From Owenia fusiformis (lineage: Eukaryota; Annelida; Polychaeta; Sabellida; Oweniidae): DNA of 64,000 bases. Below are positions 1 through 12,544 of the stretch, piece after piece (position 1 is the first letter of the stretch; the number at the start of each line of letters is the position of its first letter). The notes beneath the pieces are model-generated. The model was not told the origin of the DNA. It did no database searches and saw only the letters and a program-made list of their open reading frames with translations. The translations under genes were made by a program, and so were the position numbers. Where the stretch lies: NCBI GenBank assembly GCA_903813345.2, contig CAIIXF020000012.1, forward strand, positions 31,998,501 to 32,062,500. Reading direction: 5' to 3'.

Positions 1-1985
1 ATGAAGTAAATACTTGAAATTCATGTATTGGAAATAAAATATGCATGGATATGAGTGAAGCGTAATGTTTGTTTTGTTCATTAAAAATAATTCGACCTGA
101 TCTATTCCTCATATACAGTATACAATGTAGTTATATTTTACGAACGCTGGGCATCTTACAATATCGAAAAATTAATGGTTATTAACAAGCTTGGCATTCA
201 AGGATTTCGTTAATATTGGCCCAAAATGTTGTCCCTATAAACGTTGATTTGTAAGTAATTCGTCGCAAATATACCAAAGTCACTTATTTGTAAATAAGTG
301 TATTTCTTATTATACTTTGAACGCATATGATTTTCAGCATTTTAGAACGCTTACTGTTGTCTTGAAATTGTTGCGCTATTAACGTTTTTGAAACATGAAA
401 TTAACTGTAAGAATGTAAAACATGTATTTATAAATATAATCCATGTGAATATATAGAAATGACATTACACATTATGCATAAACTGAAAATAAAAATAAAA
501 TACTTTTGGATGTAGAAATGCGAACTGATCATTGATAAAGAGCGTCCGTTTTCGTGTTTGTACGATGGACGCTGCGGTAGCTAAGTAGGCCTACATGATG
601 CCTTATTACATGTATTAAACAAATCAAACATAAAATGAGTTAACGTACCATTTCCTTAGTTTATTTGATTTTAATGTCGTCCATGAACATTATAAAAGGC
701 GATACAATATGTATATTTCGTTGGGTAAATTATTTGTTCCTTCATGAGTATAGCAAGCAATACGTATACGTTTATGGATCTGGATTTACAGACAATATTG
801 TCAAAGAATATGCAAACGCTAAGATGATTAAATGCACGAGTAATAAACAGTGTTTGAATGATTATAAATATAAAGAATCCACTATTTAGTTTTGTGTTTA
901 TTTAATACAATTAACCTGTTTTACCCTACCAGTGGAGACGATGGGCTCAATTGCAGTATCATATTGCAGTAAGTACAATGTTAAAGTATTTTACATGAAT
1001 AAGGGGTTTACATTTAATAATATGAAATACTTTGTCCTAGATATCGTTTATTTATACTCCAGGGCACAAGGGCCGATTACCGCCCATTTTACCTGAAATT
1101 GTGAATTGCAACAATATACAGTACCTCCCTTGTACATAATTTCGGCAATGTTAAATATAGAGATGGCATCAGAAGAACATATATAAAATAACAATTTACT
1201 TGCGTGCATTTAAATTCTACTGCGTGCAATATATCTAGAGTTTCTAGATAGCTTTGAAATCTTGCTAACTCTCGTTTTTTCATGTCGCGATTTTAAGAGA
1301 TTTGCACTTTTTATCTCTAATTTTGATAGCATATTTGAATTTAGTGACACGTTTTCTCCAATAATAGCTTTGGTTTATACAGTTATGTCATTTAAATCAT
1401 TTTCTATGACATTTGAAAAAACTTGGGCCAAAGCTCCATTGGTGCAGTGCTAAAATTCATTCAAACCTTGGCTAATTTGTATGACAGCCATCTTGTATTG
1501 ACAATATTGACAGGGCCATCCAATAGTATGTCATTCGAGTTTCAGACAGATTCAACCAACACTTTTTGATAAATCATGAAATTAATTGACTATTGCACGT
1601 TTCTAGCATTGAAGTGAATGGAGGTCTGGCCCAAGTAAAGTCAAAGACAAACAAAAGTGACATTTATTATGTCAGCGTTATTCAGCTATTTAGAAACTAT
1701 ACAATTACTCCCGTGGGTTCTAAGTTAATAATAATATTTTTAATTTCACTTATTTTGAGCAAAATACTTTGGGGTTTAGGTACTCTTCAGACATTCTAGA
1801 GGCGAGAATTAATTAAAACCAGACGGGTTTTTAGTTTTATTTTATCGTTTTTATATATAACCTCGTCTTCTTGAATAATTTTGGATTTGATTCATCCTTT
1901 ACACTGACGTTTCAAGTATATCAGTTTCAGATTTTAGTCATTATGTGAAACAAAATCGAGAGATGTATGTAATAAGTGCCATTTT
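1..1985. other. AT-rich non-coding stretch
   Basis: I see no convincing exon, RNA gene or repeat array here. The open frames are short, have no recognisable protein motif and are not bounded by matching splice sites. Confidence 0.5.
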
Positions 1986-1989
1986 TAAC

Positions 1990-2570
1990 AACTCAGTTTG
2001 GAGTCGGAAAAGTGGCTTGAGAATGCAGGAAAACTGACCAATAAGAATGCCAGATTCCTCAGTATTTTTAAAGTGAATCTTCGATTATCGAGAAACTTTT
2101 TCACGTTCAAATTTCACCTACTTATCGCACGTGGATGGCTTCAAAAGTGATACCATCGGGAAACTGACAATGTAAGCTTCACTATGACATTATGCTTTTA
2201 GAAATCATCGAGAAATGGCGGAGAAAAAGAACAATAAATGTCATTTCTGTAAAACGTGAGTTTGGGGAGCTAAAGTGGATTGGGATTGCAAGAAAGTCGG
2301 CCAATCAGAACGCAGCATTTCTTCAGTGAAACTTGGCATTCGAGAAATCACCTTTACTCTCTATTTCCCCCATTTTCTCGTAATTTGGTCATTACAAATG
2401 TGGAACCATCGGAAAGCTATTGTTCCGAGCAAAACCATGGTCTTATTTATTTCGAAGTCTATCAATCAACAGCAGAGTTAAAGACTAATAAATTCCATTT
2501 TTATACAGCCAGTTTAGAGCAAAAAAGTGGATTCAGACTGCTACAACTTTATGCAAATTAGCTAGACGTA
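1990..2570. repeat. Diverged local duplication
   Basis: Two related blocks sit about 250 bp apart. The first contains ACCAATAAGAATGCCAG and a 'gataccatcgggaaactgac' stretch. The second contains CCAATCAGAACGCAGC and 'accatcggaaagctat'. Similarity is visible but imperfect. The two overlapping open frames here (2275-2561) match no family I recognise and I do not treat them as genes. Confidence 0.35.
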
Positions 2571-2686
2571 TCTAGGTTAGTAGCCCACGTATGTGGGTTA
2601 GTAGGTTTGTTCTGTCAAGGCCGCGCATGTATCAATGCATAAGCAGATATCCGTTTCAGCATACTTTGAAACCGTACCTTACGTCA

Positions 2687-3974
2687 CGGTGTATAAGCCA
2701 AACGCTCCTACATGCACGACGGAGCGTTTCATTACTGAAATCAAACAAAGAAACGCTCCGGAGTAGGAAAACTGGCTGGCGGGAATGATGAGCCGTCTGA
2801 CGATTTCCCCAATAATGGGAATAAGAGGTATGAGTTTCATATTTCGAGGATACCATTCGATGGGTGTGATATTCATGTTGTACTTGGCTGGCTGTTGACG
2901 TTTGAAGCAATTAGGAAGAGCTGTACGAAGCAGTACAGTTATCAAAATTCAAAAACGTATTTGTCATTCTACCGGTCAAAACCCCTTTTGTCGATACATG
3001 TGATTAGTTGAGCCAAGATTAGAGAACCAACGTATATTTTAGTCAAATTCCAATGCTTCAACGCACCATACATCATCGTAATAGTGATTTGATGACCGAA
3101 AATCCAGTCTGAAAAATGATGACATTCTCATATTCAAGAAACGCTCCGATCTGGTTAACACAGTGAACTGGAAACGCTCCGGTAGTCTAGATCAGTTTAG
3201 GAAATATATAGCTTGCCTTTCCTTTTCAGGAAGAGAAAGAAAAGATCTATTATACCCCTTGGCATCAAAAGAAGAAAGATTAATTCACATATAAATTTTA
3301 GTTTTTTTCTATAGTTTTATGATTTAGCACACATGTAGGCATGACATCATCTAATGTAGGCTTAAATCAGCTAGTTGCACGTTTAGCACCACCAGGTTCA
3401 GATGTTTCAATTTGCCTAACAAGTACAACACGTTTTTGAGAGATAGATTCAATTCGGAACTCTTCTCTAATAATCTGAAAATGATATCAAAACAAAATGG
3501 TAAGAGCGTTTCTAAAATTGTTTTCTAAATCGACGGAGCGTTTTGAGGAAAACAAGCGATTTTTCGAGAACAAGTAATGGATTTGGACTGGGATTTTAGG
3601 AAATGAGAATATACGAGTTTGTGATCTACTACTTTAACAGAAAGATTAACGTTTCCATAGAAATACTAGTTTAATTCGTAATTTGTGGTCAAATCGTCAT
3701 CTTCAGATTCGTTCGATCTACACTACGGAGCTTTGATCAAGCAAATAACAGTTTACCACCAGAAGTTGAATAAATAAGATCTTTGCTCACGGTATTGTTC
3801 ATCGAATGGTACATACTATTTCACCATAACATATGATATGTAAGAGAAACGAGAGAAACAATACTTACGGTCATAGTGGAATCTTCATTAGCCGCCATTT
3901 TATTTCGCTCCGGAGCGTTTCCGCGTAAATGAAACGCTCCGTCGTGCATGTAGGAGCGTTTGGGTTATACACCG
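2687..3974. mobile_element. TIR DNA transposon (non-autonomous), ~1.29 kb
   Basis: The ends are inverted repeats of about 45 bp. The left end begins CGGTGTATAAGCCAAACGCT and the right end finishes GGAGCGTTTGGGTTATACACCG with one mismatch region. The flanks 'ttacgtca' and 'tttacgtg' look like an imperfect 8-bp target duplication. No transposase frame is visible. The core AACGCTCC or its complement GGAGCGTT recurs inside, near 2702, 2716, 2753, 3140, 3172, 3505, 3533, 3905, 3932 and 3954. Subterminal motif repeats of this kind often bind transposase. The superfamily is not determined; an 8-bp duplication would fit hAT. Confidence 0.7.
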
Positions 3975-4549
3975 TTTACGTGTTCTTTCACAGAATCCAC
4001 GTAGATTGAAAAATGCTGACATATTTGGTCATTTCTATTTATTACACCTTAATTCGTATGATAGAATAGCGGGGATATTCTTTTTTCCATCTGAAAATGT
4101 ACAAATGTACTTCAACATTGGGTGGGGAAAGATTTGTACATCAAACAAACTTCATTCAAATACATGAAGAAATAAACTTATATTATCGAGAAATTCTTGA
4201 AACCTCTCAGTCTGTTGCAGTTGCACGCAAAGACAAGAAGACTTTATTTCATTATTTGGTTCTATAATACTTGCATAATCAACTGCATGCCTGTATGTAC
4301 CTCCATGCAGAAACCATTTTTTAGGACTATACGATTAAAGTTTTGTTTTTTGTGGATAATGACAAATATTCTACTATTTTCCGTATTATCTCCGAAGGAA
4401 AACTGAATCTTTCACAGATTTCATATCGCAAACATTATCTCGAAATATAGTTGACAATGCTTTTGGCCATACTAACTGACTAATAATTAATACATGTTGT
4501 TGATAAACGATGGAATCAGACTATGTTCGGCCTATTGTCATAATTAAAA

Positions 4550-4885
4550 CAATCAGTCATTTCAATCATTTTATGCTATGGGCTTATTTTAAATATTGTT
4601 TATCCAAAGTAAAATTGGTTGTCTGAGTACGTTTGAGATCGGGTTTAGCGCATTACATTACGTTGAAGCCTGGACGATATAAAAATGTCGTCTTTCACCA
4701 GGTGATGGTTGGAATCAGACCATGTTCGGTCTATTTTCGCAATTAACAAATCAGTCATTTAAATCATATATCAAAAGTATAATTGGTTGACTGAGTACGT
4801 TTGAGATATCAGTCATTTAAATCATTTAATGCTATAGGCTAATTTGGAATATAAAAATTGGTTGTCTGAGTACGTTTAAGATTTC
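4550..4885 (+). repeat. Three degenerate direct repeats
   Basis: The string CAGTCATTTAAATCAT followed by TTGGTTGTCTGAGTACGTTT (or close variants) occurs three times, near 4555-4635, 4750-4810 and 4812-4880. Length differs by internal deletions. There is no coding potential. Confidence 0.6.
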
Positions 4886-5021
4886 AAACAGTATACTTTC
4901 AATAGAAAATAAAAATGGATTAGAGCAGTATTGATTATTTTTAAATTTATAAGGAAAAAACCACCCCCGCTTGTAAGGTTAGACTTTCACCAGGCCGTCA
5001 TCGCCTCCCTAGATATCCAGC

Positions 5022-5330
5022 ATGAAAAAAGTGCATTTTAACATCATACAGAGATGGTTGCTTAATGCTAATATAATTTATAATGAAAACAATGCAACTC
5101 TGGTTTCAAGGTTAGACTTTCACATGGCCTTCATCGCCTCCCTAGTAGATATCCATCATTGCCCAGCCGCACTTGAGGGTTCTGAAAGTTCCTGGAAGGC
5201 GGGAAAAGGACTGCTGCGTTTGTATTTGTAGTGATAGAGATGCAGGCAGGAGGACTAAATTCCGTAATGCATGCGCCAAGTGTGCCAAGCCGGGTCTTCA
5301 CTTGGATTGTTGCAGACACCACGTGTGCTG
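5022..5330 (+). pseudogene. piggyBac-like transposase C-terminal remnant, frameshifted
   Basis: One frame reads RWLLNANIIYNENN followed by LDFHMAFIASLVD. This resembles the end of the piggyBac transposase core ('...NAYILYKEN...DFR..L...L'). About 80 bp later another frame carries a cysteine-rich block: CCVCICSDRD, RRTKFRNACAKC, then HLDCCRHHVC and a stop. The C-x2-C...C-x2-C...H-x2-C-C-x2-H spacing is like the piggyBac C-terminal zinc finger. The frame break and lack of upstream transposase mark it as dead. Part of the same sequence ('gttagactttcacca') is repeated at 4979-5015. The family call rests on motif memory, so it is moderate. Confidence 0.5.
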
Positions 5331-5379
5331 AAAATACTAACAGACTAGCATATTGACATGATTCATTCATTATAATTTT

Positions 5380-6300
5380 TTTTTGATAATAAATACTCTT
5401 TATTTCTTAAAATCATAAATAAATTTACATTCACGGCGTAATCGCCCAGAAGGGCATTTCTACTGCCGCTTTGACTGAATTTAAATTACAATTGTATATA
5501 ACATTTAGTCAAAATCATAGTTAGAGTAAGAAAAATATACAATTTAGATACTTTCTGTTTTTCTACCTGTCTGTACCCCCTTGGTGCCCTGAATTTGAAT
5601 TACTGTTATAATATAACGTAATGGATAAGATGTGGCTTATACATTGTACATATACCCTTTGCATTCGTTTGACTTCACTTCTTAAAAGAGAGCTTCGTCT
5701 TCAGTTTAACTAGACTCTGCACGCAGGGTATTGTACATACTATTTTGTTGGTCACTTGTTTCGCATGTTACTAGCTTCACGTTTACGATCTATACTAACA
5801 AGTACAAGTAGGCTTTCACAATTAAACCATGGTTCACTATACACATCACACATGTTCTGCCAATTAAAGTTAGCCTGAATTTGTATGAATATGAATTATC
5901 CTGATATTGTATATTTCTTCATTATTTTTGTACATAGCATGTATATTGTTCGTATATGCTGAATTTCTTTAATTTGAAAGAAGGAATAGTAAAAGAAAGA
6001 GGATAAATATTTGTATCATATTTTAATTTGAATTATTGTTTTAAAATATTTAATAAGCTACGCCAAATGTGTTGCGCAAGAACGGGCGCATTACTAAAAG
6101 TAATTACGTTTAGTTTTCAAAGTTTTTTTCTTTCAAACGTGCGATATTTCCAATGTTAATTTTAGCAATAAAACCCCTCTAAGAACTGAAATATGTATTG
6201 ATTAAGTGACGTTCAACATGTTACCATAGTAACTAAAAGTGAAAATAAAGCATTTTAACACTTGCAATATCATCAAGATAGATACCAGTGGAAGAAATAT
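5380..6300. other. Non-coding; contains a short dispersed repeat
   Basis: No exon is visible. The segment 5640-5735 (GCATTCGTTTGACTTCACTT ... CTCTGCACGCAG) recurs, diverged, at 13510-13595, so it is a low-copy dispersed repeat of unknown class. Confidence 0.45.
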
Positions 6301-6814
6301 CATGGAGTCGAAAAAACATAAAAATCGATTTTTTCATCAATATTATAGTCATTTCCGTGGCATTTTGACGTCATAACAATTCCCAAACCCCACGGCACTC
6401 AAAGAGTTAACAGATTTTTATTGAACGTCAAATTGACATTTATTTACGCCTTCTAAGCGATTTAAATATTAAATTTCTGTTCATAATGAGTAAATAATTT
6501 GAAGAGAATTACTCCCGGTCAGTTTTCAATCATGATAGGAACTGGATGTGAACAGGTGAAATTATTAGTTCACCAACATTATAACATGTCTCTTATGCAT
6601 AAAAATATATAGATAAACAATTTATTTTAAGTTAATCTTCAGTGTCATTTGATGAATGACCTATTCAAATTAAAAACATTTGCTCTTATTCATTAAATCA
6701 TTGACTTCACTACTTCCATAATTCAATCAACTAAACTGCAAGTCATATCAGATCGTATCTTGAAAATATTATACTTGAAAACATTGGGATATAGAATTGA
6801 TATCTTAGAGGAGC

Positions 6815-6975
6815 GTGACATATAGAGAGATTATCCTACATGAGGTTCAGGATATTGGGATTATCCCGAGGCAATTATAATATTTCTGCCCGAGGGCCGA
6901 AGGTCCCGAGGGAAAATATATTATATTGGCCAAGGGATAATCCCAATATCCTGAACCGACTATAGGATAGTATCT
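6815..6975. repeat. Palindromic MITE-like hairpin
   Basis: The arms GGTTCAGGATATTGGGATTA and TAATCCCAATATCCTGAACC are perfect reverse complements. They flank an inner palindrome, GCCCGAGGGCCGAAGGTCCCGAGG. Related palindromes appear near 31425-31600, 40525-40600 and 44690-44715, which suggests a family of foldback MITEs. Confidence 0.65.
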
Positions 6976-7935
6976 TTATCTCATACCAATCTTGGTCATC
7001 TGGTTCACATTGTTCAATCGTGGAAATATTTTAGAATATTCATGTCCAGTTTTGTTTTCTTGGCCGTGGGCGGATTTTCCTGTTCTCTCAAATATTCCCA
7101 ATATGCGTCCAAGTATGGGTTAAACATGTATATATATTCCAATGTATATTTCCCGCTGCGTATCTCCCGATCCAAATATCCCCTGGAAAATGTTTTTTAT
7201 TCAGTGTAGAAACAGTCAATTTGTTAAAATATCTTTCTAAAGCAAAACTGTCAAAATAGATCCAGCAGACCGTAGAATTTTTCTTAACCAAAATGATGAT
7301 GGATTTCTCGAAAATAATGAGAATGAGAACGCTTAATAGAAATCAAACATGGATATGGGTGTCCTGATTTCACTTGTGAAACCTCACTTGTCATTGGATA
7401 AATTAGTTATGTGATGATCGGTTTTGAATAATGATGACTGGGAAGATTTCAGAGAAAGAGCGTATATCATATAATGTTTATTGATGATATCATGTTGACA
7501 TTGCTGATCATTATTGACATCGCTGATGGCGAATAAATACCAAAAGGTAACGCTTTGCGCGAATGTCACTCATGGTGAATTTCTGATGCAACTTCTTACT
7601 ACGACATAATAACCATTTAACAGGATAGTGTATGACCACTATCAGATAATTTAGCCGATGTTTGTAACTTCACAATTTACATTTTTTGTTTACAATCGCA
7701 CGAGACACGTGAGCCCGGGTATGTGAGACTGATCTGAGAAGTCTTAATAAACAATAGTTCTGTCAAAAAAAATGATTAAATTAAATTACATAAGATTCGG
7801 AAAGAAAGTGCCCCGTCCATATTTCATATTTGCTTAAAAATAATTAGTACGTTGGGCAAATAGAATCCTTTTTATAGCAGTTAATTCAAAATATTCCTAT
7901 GCTGGCAGTACTAATTCTTCAAAACTTTCCATCAT

Positions 7936-7980
7936 TGACGTCATTGATTTGACTCATTTGCATACAACCAATCAGCGCGC
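7936..7980. promoter_or_regulatory. Dense promoter-motif cluster (CRE, AP-1, octamer, CCAAT)
   Basis: Within 45 bp there are, in order: TGACGTCA (perfect CRE, 7936-7943), TGACTCA (AP-1, 7950-7956), ATTTGCAT (octamer, 7956-7963), CCAATCAG (CCAAT box, 7968-7975) and GCGCGCC. Octamer plus CCAAT is typical of histone H2B and snRNA promoters. No histone, snRNA or other gene is recognisable on either side, so function is inferred only from motif density. Confidence 0.4.
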
Positions 7981-8412
7981 CGGAAATTATCGATTTTCTT
8001 TACTTTGTGGAAAGGTGAATAGCTGTTTTCTTTTCGTTGTCTATTAATTGATCTTTAAGCGTAATTATCGGAAAACTGTTATACATGTGTTATCAGTGTA
8101 TTGGTAATCATATTAAATAAAATAAATCTATCTGTGATTTATACAAATGACTAATTCACTGCTTTGAGTTCAATGGTATAACCATGTCGATTTTCACGCA
8201 TGTCGATTGTCACAGTTTCACACCATATTCGCTCACAGATTGGGTCGTGCTGGTTATTTCGTAAATGTTTTCGTTAAAACAGAGTGGATAAATTGTTTTC
8301 TTGAATAGTGTCCGTCTTTACACCAGAATGCTGCCCATATTTGAATTATATCTTGGTCGTTTTCACAAGAAAAATGGTGAATTTTTAGAAATTTTCAGAT
8401 AATGCTCATTAT

Positions 8413-9184
8413 CATTAATTCAGAAATTACCCATGAATACACCAGATATTGCTAGTTTGGGTTGTTTGGGATGGTTAGAACTCAGCGCTTATATAGATCT
8501 TCGGAAAATGTACTTCTTTAGGTCAATTGTAATGCTAAATCCAAGTTCAATCTGCAGAAAACTGTTTTTCCTGAGAATGCATGCAATGAAAGATAATATA
8601 ACGGGAGTAATTATGAACAGGAGTATTGTATATAACATGTTAAAAACCTTTATCAAGTATGAGTTGAATGATATGATAATTAATGTTATTGAACAAAACA
8701 TCATCCCTTCAAAGGAAATATGGAAAAAGAAATGTAAAACTAATGTATATAAGCTTGTAATTGAAAGATGGAAAATGCTCCTTATGTTTTTAGAATTGTA
8801 TGTCCCAAGTTCAAAGTGAATGCTTGGTGGACTATGAGCAAAAGAGCACCTATAGTTAAAAATGAATATTTCCAAATGGTGAGGCTACTAACTGGAGGAT
8901 GTTCATTAGAGGTATTTACCCAAACCAATGTCATAAGGGAAGATAGGAAATGTACCCTTTGTAATGCTGGAGTTGGTGACTTAATACATTTTGTACAACA
9001 GTGCAATGTTTTTACTAGATTCAGATGTTTGTTTAGAAATACAATGAAGGCAAAACTTGTTAAACTAGATTATGATAACTTTTACATAAGATCACACAAC
9101 GGGAAACACTATTTTGTAAGCACTACTAAGAAAGAATACTTTATTATCCTTGGACCAGTTACGTCTTATCCGTGTGTCATATGA
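8413..9184 (+). mobile_element. Non-LTR retrotransposon ORF2, 3' fragment (LINE)
   Basis: The translation shows the C-terminal part of a LINE reverse-transcriptase polyprotein. It starts with TPDIASLGCLGWLELSAYID and FRSIVMLNPSSICRKLFFLR. After a frame change near 8770-8820 it ends in a region with CTLCNAGVGDLIHFVQQC, a C-x2-C-x8-H-x4-C knuckle common at LINE ORF2 C-termini. The polymerase domain is missing. The frameshift, 5' truncation and isolated position show a dead copy. It belongs to a different lineage from the LINE pieces at 19.5-21.5 kb and 39.4-40.5 kb. Confidence 0.7.
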
Positions 9185-9312
9185 CTACTGTGTTAATTAA
9201 CTATTAAGTAAAGTATTCCAATTAAAAAGTGTTGTATGTTTGCATGCAGCAAGCGTTTAATAATTCTTCGCATATATAATATTGTCCATAAAAGAGTCTG
9301 ATATATAATATT

Positions 9313-9521
9313 CAGGCCCGTAGCCAGGATTTGTCAAGGGGGGGGGGTTCAGTTTTCAAAAATTTCCAGGGGGGGTTCACATTTGACAATTTTTGCCCAA
9401 ATATGGCTAAAATCACTTGAGAAGTGCTCAAAATGGTGAAAAACTGCATGATTTTGAAAGAATTTTTGGCCAGGGGGGGGGGTTCGACCGAACCCTGCGA
9501 ACCCCCCTGGCTACGGGCCTG
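9313..9521. mobile_element. MITE with CAGGCCCGTAGCCAGG termini
   Basis: A 209-bp element with near-perfect terminal inverted repeats, CAGGCCCGTAGCCAGG and CCTGGCTACGGGCCTG, and poly-G/poly-C stretches just inside. The flanks both read 'atatt', a possible 5-bp target duplication. Related elements with CGTAGCC/GGCTACG ends are at 11688, 13619 and 42726. The segment 9757-9895 looks like a degenerate internal part of the same family without ends. Confidence 0.8.
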
Positions 9522-9539
9522 ATATTGTCCATAAAAGAT

Positions 9540-11685
9540 CGGTCTGATAATTACAAGTAACTCATGTTTATTTTAAAACTATTCTTTACGAATTTATGAT
9601 AAGTGTATAATGTTCAATGCTCGCCAGATATGGGGGTAACCAAGATATAATAATACATACAAATCGCAGTCAGTGATTGTTCTCCACACTCACCTCTCCC
9701 CCTTCCTGACATGAACTATTTTGTAAAACCATTGACAGTGTGGAAAGGATTCTTACACTCGAGTGTCAAGGGGGGGGGGGGCAGTTATAAAAATATACAA
9801 GGCGATGGTTCAAATTGGACAATTTTCAAAACTGCTCAATATGGTGAAAACTTCACGTTTTTAAAGAATGCTTGCCCGGCGAGTGGTTTGCTCTGGATTG
9901 CGAGAGAACAAAAACTCTGAATTAGGATTTTTCCTAATACTATCTTTAATCTAAACAACTTTTTAAACCGTCTCTGATTACATATCATGCCAATTAATAC
10001 CATTATTGTGTTGACAGGATTAAATATGATATCTATGGAATTATAATTTAATGAACTCAATAGTCTAAATGATAATAAGTTCATAATTTAGTCTTGGCTG
10101 ACTAGTCTTGCATCATCAGAGTTGGATTGCAAATACCTCCCTAAATCAAATAATTTAAATTTACAAATTTACTAGTGTACAACGGGGTGGGGAAACAAGT
10201 CTCCATCCAACCACTAAAGTTTAAAAGGAAGACTATAGTGTCCCGTGAATTCATTATAATTATCTTAGACAATAGTGAAGCGGTACAATCATGGGAGTGT
10301 TAATTAATCGGAATGCAAGTTTGATTTAAAATAACTCCTTTGGATCAAATATTTAAATTCTACTAGAATGCACTAAATATCAAAAGAAAGATTTCAGTAC
10401 CCCTTAACTTCACTCCCGGAATTCACTATTCACCACCCCCCCCCCCCCTTCCCCAGTTATCCCTTATGACCCCAGAATGTTCGTTTCTGTGCCCCCCCCC
10501 CCCTGTCCATGGCCAGTAAGTAATCTATGTGTATATTAGCATATTGGCTCCCTCCCAAAGGTGGGAAAACCAGATGCAGGCATAGACATTGACAAGGCGA
10601 GGGGATTTAAATATAAAAATAGTCTTGTTTTTGGCTCCGACTTAAATATTTTGGCACTGTTTAACGGAGCCGGTTTAAGGAATATGAGAGGCAGAAATAA
10701 TTCCTAGAAATAAGATAGCCTGTCTTTACTGTAATCAAGATGCTACCTAACCGCAGTTATTTTGGGATATTGCTCGAGCTTGAATAACAAATAAAAGGCA
10801 TGTTCTTATTTCTGTATTTAGTCCTTTGATTGTGTATTAAGTTGAGCTGCACGCCAAACGTTAAGATTGTTAAAACGCTTAAAATAAAACTTTATTCCTC
10901 TCAATTTACATAAAAATGAAACAGATTAGATTCGAATCTCAGTCACACCAGCCACTGGTCAAAGGAAGTACAAATATCTATATTAATCAAATGTCTGAGA
11001 ATTTGATAACTGTCTCATAAATTAAAGTGTCGTACACATTTCATAACATTTATATAAATAAAACAAATAAAGCACAACCCTAATGCCCTAATGAATTCAT
11101 ATCGGCGCTAAACGGCCCTTGCAATAAAAACGCATCGAAGCAGGGAATGCTTGGAAAATTCTTCCGAGACTGACTTTTGTTATTTCAAAATTGAAATATG
11201 CCTAATTCCTATGAAATGATATTGGGTTTTACTCTATTTTAGATTTACTAAAAAATGTTTATAATTATGATGATTGCGTTTGCTTCTCACGAATTGAAAA
11301 GTTCAGTCGTAAAACTTTAGAAATCAAAAGACTAATTAGGCACCCGATTGCGAAAGTTTGATTGCATTTCGATCGCCGGGATTTTACAAACGTATTGTTT
11401 AAGTAGGATCGTGTTCTTGGGATCTTGATAACTTCCTATTTTAAGTTTTGGGTTGAAAGCAATGAGTATGTCGGACTTTCTCAAGTCCATATAATGAAAC
11501 AATATCCCTTTATATTAGTCCAATCGGAATTTGCATAAACATACCAGTTTTTTATTGCAAAAAGAACTGTAATTAATAGCCTACATAAAAGCATCATGAT
11601 ATATAAAACATAAAAGCCTATTGTTATCAAAATCCATAAATCCTCACCATATAAATATAGTTTTATTGATGACCAAAAACAGATA
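9540..11685. other. Non-coding region with homopolymer C tracts
   Basis: I see no exon or RNA gene. Poly-C runs at 10435-10450 and 10491-10502 and a degenerate MITE core at 9757-9895 are the only visible features. Confidence 0.45.
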
Positions 11686-11687
11686 TC

Positions 11688-11870
11688 AAGGGCGTAGCCA
11701 GCTTTCAGTCAGGGGGGAGGGGTGCGATCGCCAAAAAGATTTCGGTTTTCAGTCAGGAGGGTATGATTGTGGCATTTTAATGCTCCTTTCTTCTTCTTTC
11801 TCAGCGTTTTATTTTTATTGTTATGGGGGAGGTTGCTATCGCTCCCCCCCCCCTCCTGGCTACGCCTATG
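11688..11870. mobile_element. MITE, GGGCGTAGCCAG / CTGGCTACGCC termini
   Basis: The ends AAGGGCGTAGCCAG and CTGGCTACGCCTAT form short terminal inverted repeats. GGGGGGAGGGG and GCTCCCCCCCCCTC tracts lie just inside. The internal 'gcgatcgccaaaaa' is shared with the copy at 13619. Confidence 0.75.
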
Positions 11871-12544
11871 GATATTTTGGCAACTTTCACGTTTACCCCT
11901 CCCCCTAATAATTTTTGCCCCCCTCTAAATATCAGACCCATCAGGCGTTGAGGCATGGATCAGGATACCCTGACTCCCAAGCTGTGCGACTTCTGGCAAC
12001 CGCTACACCTATATTCCCGGGGAAACGATTTTAGAAAAATTGTCAAATATGGTCGTGTGTGGGCAAACACGGAGGAGGAGGAGAGGGATGCGTGCATTGC
12101 ATGCGACCCTTCATCAGTTGTGTACCTTATTTTTGTATGAATCTCTTCCGAATAGTTATGCTAGAGGGGTTCTGATATTTATTTCTGTTTTCAAATGAAA
12201 TAATTTCACCCTTGCCCGACCGACTTGTAGATAATGCACGAATCAAATAGCATGGAGATCAGATAATCAGATTGATTCGTATTTTCGCAATCAGATGAAT
12301 TAACTTATTGTTTTCTCTGATTAAAAAGCGGTTTGAAGCTACTTTTACAGGATTTGTAAATTCGCAATCAGACTGGCTTATTTTAATATTTAGTAAGTGC
12401 AAGAGGAGGGGACTATTAATGTAGAAAATTGTTTTGATTTCGACATTAACTGAATAATGTATCACAATTGTTAAATACGCAAACAGAAACAGGTTTAAAA
12501 ATGAGAATAGAGGCAAAAGTCTAGACATAAAATGTAATTAAAAC

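Noticed and set aside
2275-2945. Overlapping frames of 65-93 aa on both strands
   Set aside because: They match no family and lie in a diverged duplication and a transposon end.
8489-9006. Minus-strand frames opposite the LINE fragment
   Set aside because: The plus strand carries LINE ORF2 motifs; the antisense frames do not match anything.
10920-10950. GATTCGAATC as a tRNA B-box
   Set aside because: No A-box at the right distance and no cloverleaf can be drawn. I found no tRNA gene in the window.
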